64,000 nt of DNA from Sphingomonas mollis. Its GTDB lineage: Bacteria; Pseudomonadota; Alphaproteobacteria; Sphingomonadales; Sphingomonadaceae. Under the pieces are notes generated by a model. The model was not told where the DNA came from and ran no database searches. It saw only the letters and a program-made list of their open reading frames with translations. Where the stretch lies: positions 47,168 to 111,167 of the forward strand of contig NZ_JAELXS010000010.1 in the NCBI RefSeq assembly GCF_016427505.1. The letters are read 5' to 3'. The translations under genes and the position numbers were made by a program. How positions within the stretch are numbered: the first letter of the stretch is position 1; every line of letters starts with the position of its first letter. This document shows, piece after piece, positions 24,601 through 31,357 of this stretch.

Positions 24601-27441
24601 GCGGGGAATGCCGGCGTCGGCTCGCTCGCCAATCGCGGCAATGCCGGTTTCGGCCAGCGGCTCGTCTCGACCGGTGCCATCACCAACAGCGATCGCCTGA
24701 CGGTCGGCGGAAACGTCGATGCCGCCTCGCTCGCAAATACCGGCACGGCGCGGATCGGCGGAGCCTTCGCGGCGCCGGGCAACGTGACCAATGGCGGCAC
24801 GCTGGTGATCGGTGGCAATGCCACCATCGCCTCACTCGCCAGCACCGGCACGGCACAGATCGGCGGGAGCCTCGCGGCAGCCGGCAATGTGAGCAACGAC
24901 GGGACGCTGTCCGTCGCCGGCGACAGCCGCGTGGGCGGCACGTTCGCCAACACCGGCCGGGTCGATGCGCTGGGCCGGATGGTCGTCGGCGGGGCAGTGG
25001 GCAATGCCCGCAACGCCGTGCTGACGCTGGGCGCCCAGACGGCGTTCGGCAGCCTGTCGAATGCGGGTACGTTGACGACGGCGTCCTCGCTCGTCGTGGC
25101 GGGCGCGGTGGCCAATGCCGCAGGTGGCACGATGTCGCTGGCCGCAGGGTCCGGGCATGCGTTCGCCAGCCTGACCAACGCCGGCACGATGACGGTCGAT
25201 GGTGGTCTGGCGATCACCGGCAGCTATGTGCAGAATGCCGGGACGCTGACCGCCAATGCCAATATATCGACGGGGTCGCTGTCGGGCGCCGGCGGCCGGA
25301 TCGTGCTGAACGGCACGAACCAGCTGACCGTCAACCAGACGATCGACGGCACCTATGCCGGCACGATCGCCGGCACCGGCATCGTCGTGAAGACGGGGGC
25401 CGCCACGCTGACGCTGGACGGCGCGGTCGACAGCTTCGCACCCTCGGCGCTGGCCATCGCACAGGGTCAGGTGACCGTCACCAAGGCGGGTATCCTCGAC
25501 AATGCGCTGCAGGTGGCGATCGCCGGTCCCGGCACGCTGGCGCTCCAGGCCGACCAGACGATCCGCGATCTGACCGGCACCGGCGTACTCAACATCGGCA
25601 GCAGCAACCTGACGCTGGCGACCGGCGGCAACTTCACCGGCAAGGTGAACGGCAACGGCCGCATCCTGCTCGCTTCGGGATCGCTGAACCTCGATACCGC
25701 CACCACCACCAGCGGTACGTTCACGGTGCAGGCGGACAGCACGCTGAATGTCGGCGCCACCAGCGCGATCACCGCCCAGACGCTGAACGTCACGCGCGGC
25801 AAGATCAACCTGTCGGGCAATGCCACCGCCACGACGACGAACCTGACCGATGGCGGCATCCTGCACCTGGGCAACGGGCTGGCGCCCGGTGCGGCGGGTG
25901 CGACGATGGGCACGCTGACCAGCGTCACAACCATCATCAACGGTGGCAGCTCGGCGACCGGCAACGGCTCGATCACCGGCACCACGCTGGTGGGCGGCGC
26001 GTCGATGGGTACGGTCGCGCCCGGCAACTCGCCGGGTGTCATGACCTTCGGTGACCTGACCTATGGCAACCGCGCCATCGCGGCGATGCAGATCGACGGC
26101 GCGCGTGGCGCTGGCGTGACGGGTGGCCACGATCTGGTCGTCGTCACCGGCAAGCTGACGCTGACCGGATCGTCGACGCTGGCGATCGACAAGTCGCTAC
26201 CGGCATCGACCTACGAGATCCCGCTGGGCACCGGCATCCGCATCTTCCAGTTCGCGCCCGGCAACGTGACCGGATCGTTCGGGTCGGTGACGAAGACGAA
26301 TTTCGCGCAGAACATCGTCTTCAACGTCTCCAACGGCACCGTGTTGGGACTGGGCAGCTACACCCCGCAAAGCTTCACCGCGGCGGTGACGAGCACGCAG
26401 AACCAGGCATCGGCGCTGCGGTCGATGTTCGTGACCGACAATGGCGGCGTCACGCAATATCATGGCGGCAACCTGCTCCCCACGCTGACCGCCGCGCTGG
26501 CGAGCGGACCGGACAGCGTGAAGGCGGTGTTCGCGCGCTGGTCGCCCGATGCCTATGCCGGCATCGTCGACGAGATGAAGGTGTCCGTGCTGGATAACCT
26601 GCCGGCGGTGGGCGATTATGCCACGCTGTCGCCGGGCCGCACCTCGGCCACCGGGGCGCTGCATCGCGACGGGATCAAGGGCCGCGAGGTCGATGGCTAT
26701 GCGCGCAACCGCTTCCGCGGCACGGCGTATAATCTGGGCTTCACCCATGATCTCGACTTCGCCCGGATCAACCTGTCCTATGGCCGGTCCGACGGCGGCT
26801 TCCGTGGCGACAACATCGATGCGGATGTCGACGGCAACCAGTACGGCCTGGCGGTGTCCGCGCCGCTCACCGCGGATCAGGCGCTGCGCGTCACCGGCCG
26901 CGTCGTCCATGGCGACTACACCTCGCGTGGTAGCCGCAACGTGCTGGGCGGTACTGCCCGGTTCCGGGCGGTCGACAGCGCCATCACCGCCCTTGGCGGG
27001 GGGGTCGGCTATTACACGCAAAGCGGGCGGACATCGTTTGGTGGTACGGCCGAGTTCCTGGGGCTGCACCAGACGGTCAATCGCTTCACCGAAACGGGCA
27101 CTGCCGGACTCGATCTGTTCGCGCTGCGCCGCGTCAGCCGCGATACCGGCATCGGCAAGGTTGACGTCAAGCTGGGCCATGCCTTCACGCCCGGCATCAC
27201 CGGTTTCGTGAAGGGCGACTATGTGCATGAATTCGGTAACGGCTTCACCGCGATCGATGCCGATGGCGTGACCGATCCGATCAGCCTGCGCATGACCAAT
27301 GCCGGCCTCGGCCGCAACCGCGTCAACGGCGGGGTGGGAATGCAGATCGACCTGACGTCGCGCTTGCAGATGAACCTCGATGCGACGGCCGGCACCTACC
27401 AGACCTATCGTCTGGGCGGCAGCATCCGCCTGACGTTCTGA
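18700..27441 (+). CDS. Giant type Va autotransporter, 2913 residues
   Basis: A secreted surface protein of 2913 residues. Signal peptide: KLLASTALIIGLQMGSSPVRA, residues 8-28. Passenger, in order: about 250-490, three GxGIPAGTTVTAI-type modules; 510-770, a Gly-rich region (GGNGG, GGAGG) interrupted by a hydrophobic stretch near 600; about 830, an autotransporter-associated beta-strand repeat (NTYTGTTYLHGGTLQ); 1290-2170, many TNTGSLTVAGDxGVGSLAN-type repeats, including a 315-bp tandem duplication; then a linker. The C-terminal beta-barrel is about residues 2640-2913 (GYARNRFRGTAYNLGFTHD) and ends in terminal Phe. The start is ATG 18700 or 18706, behind TGGGGTTTG. It is likely an adhesin or biofilm protein; the ligand is unknown. 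A perfect hairpin follows the stop. Confidence 0.93.
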   Translation: MNMNNRVKLLASTALIIGLQMGSSPVRAQTATQVVDGAGGKGFIVSGGVSSAANPTVIGQTATVGHADSATVYTNFNTEGAAGSGGGAGFGGVFFIDRGATLTLSNVSFSSNTTKGGEGGGAPVVSVAPQAFSLASATADGSSVQLFLPGLTATYTGGKVSVTGLTLKQSNPLLGVGSGLGVTGSALGATISTIGTDNDGNQQITFDQAYELPTSAIIEGTYQNTPGAAGFYVSGSFEASKILPGAVVYGSGIPAGTTVKTVTYNNDQTIKSFTLSDNSITSGNVAVVSAATFDVTRYSAKLPGSGSTLSDTITPTGPMAGFEVGMTVTGTGVPAGTIVTAIDADTGAITLSNQIDLSTVTSIKAASNPVLSNVGQAVVKLRSTSGMVVGQAISGQGIPAGTTITAINGDTITLSTTIGAAGLSAVQAGKMMVTLSPVASINTAARTVTLVAIDGLRVGQVLTGDAGIPDNAVITGINTATKTISYVIDPAVANLNKGGAMNGIVTTAASGANGGNGSAASSFNAILVDGEGSKGTNGYNARNGAGGTGGNGGVGGSGSNGIPFNTSITLDVLNSGLGMGEAIGEVAGALANFPPGVALAAALGVKVGLAATNLALSIANLTTWNIDLARGKVAFGGDGGSGGNGGNGDTFFGGGAGGAGGAGGSGALRITDGGEGGYGGDGGAGGFGAGGGSGGRGGAGGSGGQSLTGLDGTGGIAGFGGGAGSSADVGGGGGSGYGGALFVRNGGTLFVTGNALFDGNAALAGSSNNGGAAGGSAGSDLFMMKGSTVYLTPGASKTITFNGTIADDSAASIGSTSIASGAGADIHIGGGGLVQFNSANTYTGTTYLHGGTLQADDGTGINANSHILFAGASTIGSGSGLTTTDAGTLMTSGTMTRRVGTMPNQVSWTDTTGTAGGSGGFAATADGLTLNFGSLNGGRGQTLTWNAGGFVRTTDTLVFGSDAVEATGSVTMLNNINLNGLVGKVAVYDNAGGDGDRAVMSGAITNGQLLVNDARYAGSLYLTGQNGLTGITVQNGLVSTKLGDTAGRLMNASSGGYVAVNDGTLMLSGAEKLTTTNVARGGTLTAAGAIQATTVTNAGTIAFGSTANTGDIVNTGNLVLGGTAVAGNVANANDVAHGRTGTVLMNADMTAASLVNDGAWSMNGNLTTTGPTINNALIAVQGNRTLHTTGLSGSIDGVLALGGASTPATLTIDQSGNSTYQGVVTGAGSIAKTGAGTLTLTGASDFTGGLAINAGTLDTTGGGKLADTLHVAVAAGAGYVVGTADMVRSITNAGTLTGNADLAVATLTNSGTTQLNARLGASGTVTNTGSLVGMADVGVDSLVNNGTATLAARLGATGAVSNTGSLTVAGDTGVGSLANSGTAGFGHGLLASGAVTNSNQLAVGGDVGSGSFANTGTTTLAGRLATGEATNGGMLTIGGDADVASLSNGGTAQIGGAFASTGNVGNDGTLSFAGTSRTNGSFANTGIVDAAGLTIVDGQVTNARNASVTLRAQAAFGSLTNAGMVMADGALVIGGAYVQNAGTLTANDDVTTGSLSGLGGDIVLTGAHRMIVDQTVDGTYAGTIAGNGIVTKTGTATLTLAGAVDSIAPTALGIAQGQVTAANAGILNTALTVAVGTAGTLVVQGDQSIATLANDGTTTLAADLTTSGTTTNNGLFAVQGTRTLHTDGFQGSATGIVTLADAALTIDQSGASTYNGIVTGTGALAKTGAGTLTLTGASDFTGGLAVNAGTLDTTGGGTLADTLDVTVAQGAGYVVGTTDVVRSIANAGTLTANADLGVTTLVNDGTAQLNARFVATGAVANTGSLTAVGEAGVASMVNDGTARFADRLVATGAVANNGVLTVAGDTGVGSLANRGNAGFGQRLVSTGAITNSDRLTVGENVDAASLANTGAAQIGGAFTAPDNVTNGGTLTIGGDTTLASLASTGTTQVGGAFTATGNVSNDGALSVAGNAGVGSLANRGNAGFGQRLVSTGAITNSDRLTVGGNVDAASLANTGTARIGGAFAAPGNVTNGGTLVIGGNATIASLASTGTAQIGGSLAAAGNVSNDGTLSVAGDSRVGGTFANTGRVDALGRMVVGGAVGNARNAVLTLGAQTAFGSLSNAGTLTTASSLVVAGAVANAAGGTMSLAAGSGHAFASLTNAGTMTVDGGLAITGSYVQNAGTLTANANISTGSLSGAGGRIVLNGTNQLTVNQTIDGTYAGTIAGTGIVVKTGAATLTLDGAVDSFAPSALAIAQGQVTVTKAGILDNALQVAIAGPGTLALQADQTIRDLTGTGVLNIGSSNLTLATGGNFTGKVNGNGRILLASGSLNLDTATTTSGTFTVQADSTLNVGATSAITAQTLNVTRGKINLSGNATATTTNLTDGGILHLGNGLAPGAAGATMGTLTSVTTIINGGSSATGNGSITGTTLVGGASMGTVAPGNSPGVMTFGDLTYGNRAIAAMQIDGARGAGVTGGHDLVVVTGKLTLTGSSTLAIDKSLPASTYEIPLGTGIRIFQFAPGNVTGSFGSVTKTNFAQNIVFNVSNGTVLGLGSYTPQSFTAAVTSTQNQASALRSMFVTDNGGVTQYHGGNLLPTLTAALASGPDSVKAVFARWSPDAYAGIVDEMKVSVLDNLPAVGDYATLSPGRTSATGALHRDGIKGREVDGYARNRFRGTAYNLGFTHDLDFARINLSYGRSDGGFRGDNIDADVDGNQYGLAVSAPLTADQALRVTGRVVHGDYTSRGSRNVLGGTARFRAVDSAITALGGGVGYYTQSGRTSFGGTAEFLGLHQTVNRFTETGTAGLDLFALRRVSRDTGIGKVDVKLGHAFTPGITGFVKGDYVHEFGNGFTAIDADGVTDPISLRMTNAGLGRNRVNGGVGMQIDLTSRLQMNLDATAGTYQTYRLGGSIRLTF
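24292..24921 (+). repeat. 315-bp tandem duplication in autotransporter passenger
   Basis: Bases 24292-24606 and 24607-24921 align at a constant offset of 315 (105 codons) with high identity. GTCGGCTCGCTCGCCAATCG occurs at 24301 and again at 24616. It preserves the frame and adds one full set of passenger repeats. Confidence 0.85.
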
Positions 27442-27456
27442 GGCAGGCGTGACGAT

Positions 27457-27487
27457 GCGGTCCGCCCGGTATGACCGGGCGGACCGC
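27457..27487. terminator. Terminator-like hairpin after the autotransporter
   Basis: GCGGTCCGCCCGGT pairs perfectly over 14 bases with its complement around the loop ATG. It lies 15 bases after the autotransporter stop. No T-run follows, so it may act as a 3' stabiliser or a Rho-assisted terminator. Confidence 0.65.
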
Positions 27488-27567
27488 CATTGCCGGTCGA
27501 TCGGTTGTCATGATCGGATGCGTACTCGTAGAAGTCGCGTGCAGATATGATCCGAAAGAGCCGGTAA

Positions 27568-28245
27568 ATGACGAGCGACAATCATATGATCCGCGCCGCG
27601 CGCGTCTATCTCCGCGTCAGTACCGAGGAACAGGACCTCGCGCGGCAGGAGGCGATCGTCGCCGGCGCACGGGCGGCGGGATATTATGTGGCGGCGGTGT
27701 ACCGCGAGAAGGCATCGGGCGCGCGGCCCGACCGGCCGGAGCTGTTGCGGATGGTCGCCGACCTGCAACCCGGCGAGGTGGTGGTGGCCGAGAAGATCGA
27801 CCGGATCAGCCGCCTGCCACTGCCCGAGGCCGAGCTGCTGGTCGCCGCGATCCGCGCAAAGGGTGCGCGGCTGGCGGTGCCGGGGATCGTCGACCTGTCC
27901 GATCTGGTCGCCGACAGCGCCGGCGTCGCGCGCATCGTGCTGGAGGCGGTGCAGGACATGCTGCTCCGCCTGGCGCTCCAGACCGCACGCGACGATTACG
28001 AGACGCGCCGCGAACGCCAGCGCGAGGGGATCGCGATCGCTCGCGCGGCAGGGCGCTATACTGGGCGGAAAGCCGACATCGCCCAGCATCGCCGCATCGT
28101 CTCGCTACGCGAGGCCGGCATGAGCATAGCCCGCACCGCCGAACTCGCCGCATGCAGCATCGCGCAGGTCAAACGGGTGACGGCGCTGCACCGGGCGAAG
28201 GCTGGCATCGCCCCGACCCATCCCGTTCGTCCCGGGCAGGACTGA
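27568..28245 (+). CDS. Serine recombinase (resolvase/invertase family)
   Basis: A 225-residue small serine recombinase. The catalytic domain begins ARVYLRVSTEEQDLARQ with nucleophile Ser18. YREKASGARPDRPELLRMVADLQPGEVVVAEKIDRISR carries the conserved Arg residues. The long E-helix follows (LRLALQTARDDYETRRERQREGI), then a C-terminal helix-turn-helix near residues 185-210 (GMSIARTAELAACSIAQVKRV). It could resolve plasmid multimers or invert DNA. Its place between the autotransporter and a receptor, and on a replicon with a par module, makes both possible. ATG 27568 follows GAAAGAG. No crossover site was identified. Confidence 0.88.
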   Translation: MTSDNHMIRAARVYLRVSTEEQDLARQEAIVAGARAAGYYVAAVYREKASGARPDRPELLRMVADLQPGEVVVAEKIDRISRLPLPEAELLVAAIRAKGARLAVPGIVDLSDLVADSAGVARIVLEAVQDMLLRLALQTARDDYETRRERQREGIAIARAAGRYTGRKADIAQHRRIVSLREAGMSIARTAELAACSIAQVKRVTALHRAKAGIAPTHPVRPGQD

Positions 28246-28274
28246 ACCATTCGGGGGCTAACCGATAGACGCCC

Positions 28275-30428
28275 TCAATACCGGAAGCTCACCGTCCCCA
28301 GCACCGTACGCGGCGCGCCGTAGAAGCCCTGGTCGTAATTCAGCGCCCCCAGATACTTGCTGTTCGTCACGTTGCGCAGGTTCGCGCTCACCGCGAGGTT
28401 GTCCGTCAGCGCATAGCGCGCGAACAGGTCGAGCAGCGCATAGCCCCCTTGCGTGATCCGCACCTGCTGCTGGGTGGTGGACGACACGACGCCCACCGGC
28501 TCCAGATAGATGCGGCTCTGATACTGGAACGACGCGCCGATCTTCGCCCGGTCGAACACGGGCGGCGCATAGCTGATGTTCAGGCGCGCGGTGTTGCGCG
28601 GTACGAAGGTGCGCACCGCCCGGTCGTCGTCGCCGCGCACGCGCATGATCGTGTAGCCGCCCGTCGCCTGCAGGCCCGGCGCCAATTGGCCGCTGAATTC
28701 CAGCTCCACACCCTGCGATGTCGCATCGACGCCGCGATAGATCGTCCGCAATAGGACCGGGTCGTAACCGGCGCTTTCCGCGGTGTTCTTCTGGCGCGCC
28801 TGGAACAACGCGGCGCTGGCGTTCAGGCGCCCGCCGAACCATTCGCCCTTCACCCCCGCTTCCAGATTGTCGCCCTTGATCGGTGCCAGCAGGCGGTTGC
28901 TCGCATCGAACTGCGTCTGCGGATTGAAGATCGTCGCGAAGCTCGCATAGGCGCTGATGTTGCCGGTCAGATCGAACGTCGCACCGACGAACGGCAGGAA
29001 GCGCTTGCGGTCGTAATCGGTCGCGGCCCCGTACGACACGCCCTCGCTGAACGCGCGGGTGTAGTTGCCGCCCAGCATCACCTTCAGCGGATCGGCGAGG
29101 TTGAGCCGGACGAGACCGTAAACGGTCTCCCGGCGCAGGTGCGAATCCTGACTGAACGCCGGGCTGATGTCGAAGGTCGTAGGAAAATTCGGCCGCGGGA
29201 ACGATCCATCGAATGCGGTCGCCAGCGGCAACGACACGCCGATCGTCGAATTGTCATAACTGGATTGCTGACCATAGGCCTGCGCGCTGCGGTTCACGCC
29301 CAGCATCACGTCATGTTCCCGACCGAACAGCGACAGCTTGCCCCCGACATTCGCGTCGATCGTCAGATTGCGCGTCTGCGCCCGGAACGCGCCCGGATAG
29401 CTGGCGATACCCAGCCCCGTCGCACGATCGGGATTGCCATAGACGTAGAAGATCTCGTCATTCTCATCGACCGCGCGCCGGATCGCGCTGACCTTCGCGA
29501 CCCAGCCGCCCCCCAGCTGGTGGGTGATATCGCCGAATATCTGCCGGTCGATCACGTTCCAGCTCGACCAGTCCGGGCCGGTGTTGGTCGATCGCGGCAG
29601 GTCGATACGCGTGCCGTCGGTATAATAGAGCGGCAGCGCCCCCCACATCGCGCCGTTCGACATGTGCTCCTGATGGCCATAACCGGCGCTGACCACCGTG
29701 TCCGGCCCCAGATCGGCCTCGACGATGCCGTATCCGGTCCAGCGGCGCAGGTGATAGCGATCGAGATAGCTGTCGGTGTCGAGCAGCGCACCGACCGCCC
29801 GCGCGCGGATGCTGCCGTCCTTCGTCAATGGCACGCTGACATCGCCGTCGAGGCGCAGGTTGTCGAACGAGCCATATTGCGCGCTGCCCGACGCCTGGAA
29901 TTCGCGGGTTGGCCGCTTGCGCACGAAGTTGACGACGGCGGACGGATTGCCGGTCGACGACAACAGGCCCGGCGCACCGCGCACGACCTCAATATGGTCA
30001 TAGGTCGCGGTGTCGATCGATCCGGTCTGCACCTCGAACGCGAAGGGCAGGCCGATACCGTCGATCTGGAACGTCTGGATGTCGAAGCCGCGCGCCGAAT
30101 AATAGAAGCGGTCGCTCTCCTGCGCCTGCACGGTGACGCCCGGCACCGTCGCCAGCAGCGCGTTGGCGTCGTTCAGCTGGAAATTGGTGATCTGCGCGCG
30201 CGTGACCACGCTGACCGATTGCGGCGTCTCGCGCTGGCTGAGCCGCATCCGCGTCGCGGTGGTCTGCGCCTTCACACCGTAATCGTCGCTGCCCTCGGTC
30301 CGCGCGGTGACGACGATCTCGTCGCCGCGCTGCGGATCGGCGACGGCCTCCCGATCGGCAACCGGACCGTCGGCGACCGGAGCAACCGGCGCCGTTGCCG
30401 CGGCGATCAGCGCCAGAACCATCGACAT
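28275..30428 (-). CDS. TonB-dependent siderophore receptor (second)
   Basis: A 717-residue outer-membrane receptor. The signal peptide is short, and the TonB box-like region is DEIVVTARTEG. Plug motifs are RETPQSVSVVTRAQI, SARGFDIQTFQIDGIG and HIEVVRGAPGLLSSTGNPSAVVNFVRKRP. The barrel ends in terminal Tyr (VLGTVSFRY), a common variant of the terminal aromatic. It belongs to the same ferric-siderophore class as the receptor at 11.4 kb but is clearly divergent. ATG 30428 is preceded by GGGGAG. A Fur-like palindrome lies upstream. No inner-membrane partner is adjacent. Confidence 0.91.
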   Translation of the reverse strand: MSMVLALIAAATAPVAPVADGPVADREAVADPQRGDEIVVTARTEGSDDYGVKAQTTATRMRLSQRETPQSVSVVTRAQITNFQLNDANALLATVPGVTVQAQESDRFYYSARGFDIQTFQIDGIGLPFAFEVQTGSIDTATYDHIEVVRGAPGLLSSTGNPSAVVNFVRKRPTREFQASGSAQYGSFDNLRLDGDVSVPLTKDGSIRARAVGALLDTDSYLDRYHLRRWTGYGIVEADLGPDTVVSAGYGHQEHMSNGAMWGALPLYYTDGTRIDLPRSTNTGPDWSSWNVIDRQIFGDITHQLGGGWVAKVSAIRRAVDENDEIFYVYGNPDRATGLGIASYPGAFRAQTRNLTIDANVGGKLSLFGREHDVMLGVNRSAQAYGQQSSYDNSTIGVSLPLATAFDGSFPRPNFPTTFDISPAFSQDSHLRRETVYGLVRLNLADPLKVMLGGNYTRAFSEGVSYGAATDYDRKRFLPFVGATFDLTGNISAYASFATIFNPQTQFDASNRLLAPIKGDNLEAGVKGEWFGGRLNASAALFQARQKNTAESAGYDPVLLRTIYRGVDATSQGVELEFSGQLAPGLQATGGYTIMRVRGDDDRAVRTFVPRNTARLNISYAPPVFDRAKIGASFQYQSRIYLEPVGVVSSTTQQQVRITQGGYALLDLFARYALTDNLAVSANLRNVTNSKYLGALNYDQGFYGAPRTVLGTVSFRY

Positions 30429-30484
30429 GAAACACTCCCCGATACGTAACGGGGCGTGCCATAAAACCATGCGCGGCTAATGCA

Positions 30485-30497
30485 AGTGATTATCACT
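30485..30497 (-). promoter_or_regulatory. Fur-box-like palindrome
   Basis: AGTGATTATCACT is a perfect 13-base palindrome containing the GAT-T-ATC core of Fur sites. It is 57 bases upstream of the receptor start and 17 bases from the stop of the HAD gene. Confidence 0.5.
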
Positions 30498-30513
30498 AAC
30501 CGCGATGGGACAC

Positions 30514-31179
30514 CTATCGTCCGAGCGGCGACGCATCGTAATCGCCGAGCAGCGCCGCGACATCGTCGTACAACGCAATGGCACCGGCCCCCAACAGGGC
30601 CGCGTCGGGAAACCTGCCCGATCGCAGACTGATCGCCGCGATCCCGCACTTCTTCGCCGCCTCGATGTCATAGGGCGTGTCGCCCACCACCACGACCTCG
30701 CCGGCGGTGAGCGGCGCCACCTTCTCCAGCGCGATCGCGAAGATGTCGGGCGCGGGCTTGGTGCTCTTGACATCGTCGGCACTGGTGGTCGCATCGACCA
30801 GATCGTGCGCGTCGAGCAGGTCCAGATAATGGTCGAAATCCTCGCGCGAGGCGGAGGAGGCGAGAACGACCGTCTGCCCGCCCTCGACCGCCCGCGCCAG
30901 CAGCGCGTGCGCATCCGGAAACGGCCTGATCGCGTCGCGGAACCCCGTACGGAATGCCGCGCCCTGCGCCTTGCCCAGCTTCTCCTGCGTCTCCTCGTCG
31001 CTGTCGGGCATCAGCGTCGGCACCAGCATGTCGGCGCCCTTGCCGATCTGGTCGTGGATCACCTGCCGGTCGAACGTCGCGCCGACGCCCGCGAACGCCG
31101 CCTCCCACGCCGCCACGTGACTGTCGTTGCTGTCGACCAGCGTGCCGTCGATATCGAAGAAGATTGCGCGGAAGGCCAT
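30514..31179 (-). CDS. HAD superfamily phosphatase (beta-PGM/Gph-like)
   Basis: A 221-residue HAD hydrolase. Motif I is FFDIDGTLVDSN (nucleophile Asp9, acid/base Asp11), motif II is VVLASSASRED (Ser/Thr), motif III is the Lys in VKSTKPAPDIF, and motif IV is VVVGDTPYDIEAAKKCG. The helical cap between motifs I and II places it in subfamily I, with phosphoglycolate phosphatase and beta-phosphoglucomutase relatives. The substrate is not predictable. The next gene upstream, the hybrid kinase, is divergent. Confidence 0.88.
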   Translation of the reverse strand: MAFRAIFFDIDGTLVDSNDSHVAAWEAAFAGVGATFDRQVIHDQIGKGADMLVPTLMPDSDEETQEKLGKAQGAAFRTGFRDAIRPFPDAHALLARAVEGGQTVVLASSASREDFDHYLDLLDAHDLVDATTSADDVKSTKPAPDIFAIALEKVAPLTAGEVVVVGDTPYDIEAAKKCGIAAISLRSGRFPDAALLGAGAIALYDDVAALLGDYDASPLGR

Positions 31180-31357
31180 GATGATATCGCCGACAGGAAG
31201 AGGAGGGATCGTCTCCGCGGACAGAAGGCGGGGGCGTCGATGATGATGAAACGCGCCGATTACCGGTCCGGCCCCGCTTTAATACTGGAACGCGAAGGAT
31301 ATTTGGCCGATCGGTCGTTTGGACAGGTGAAAGCACCACCGGCGGGGCACATGACGG

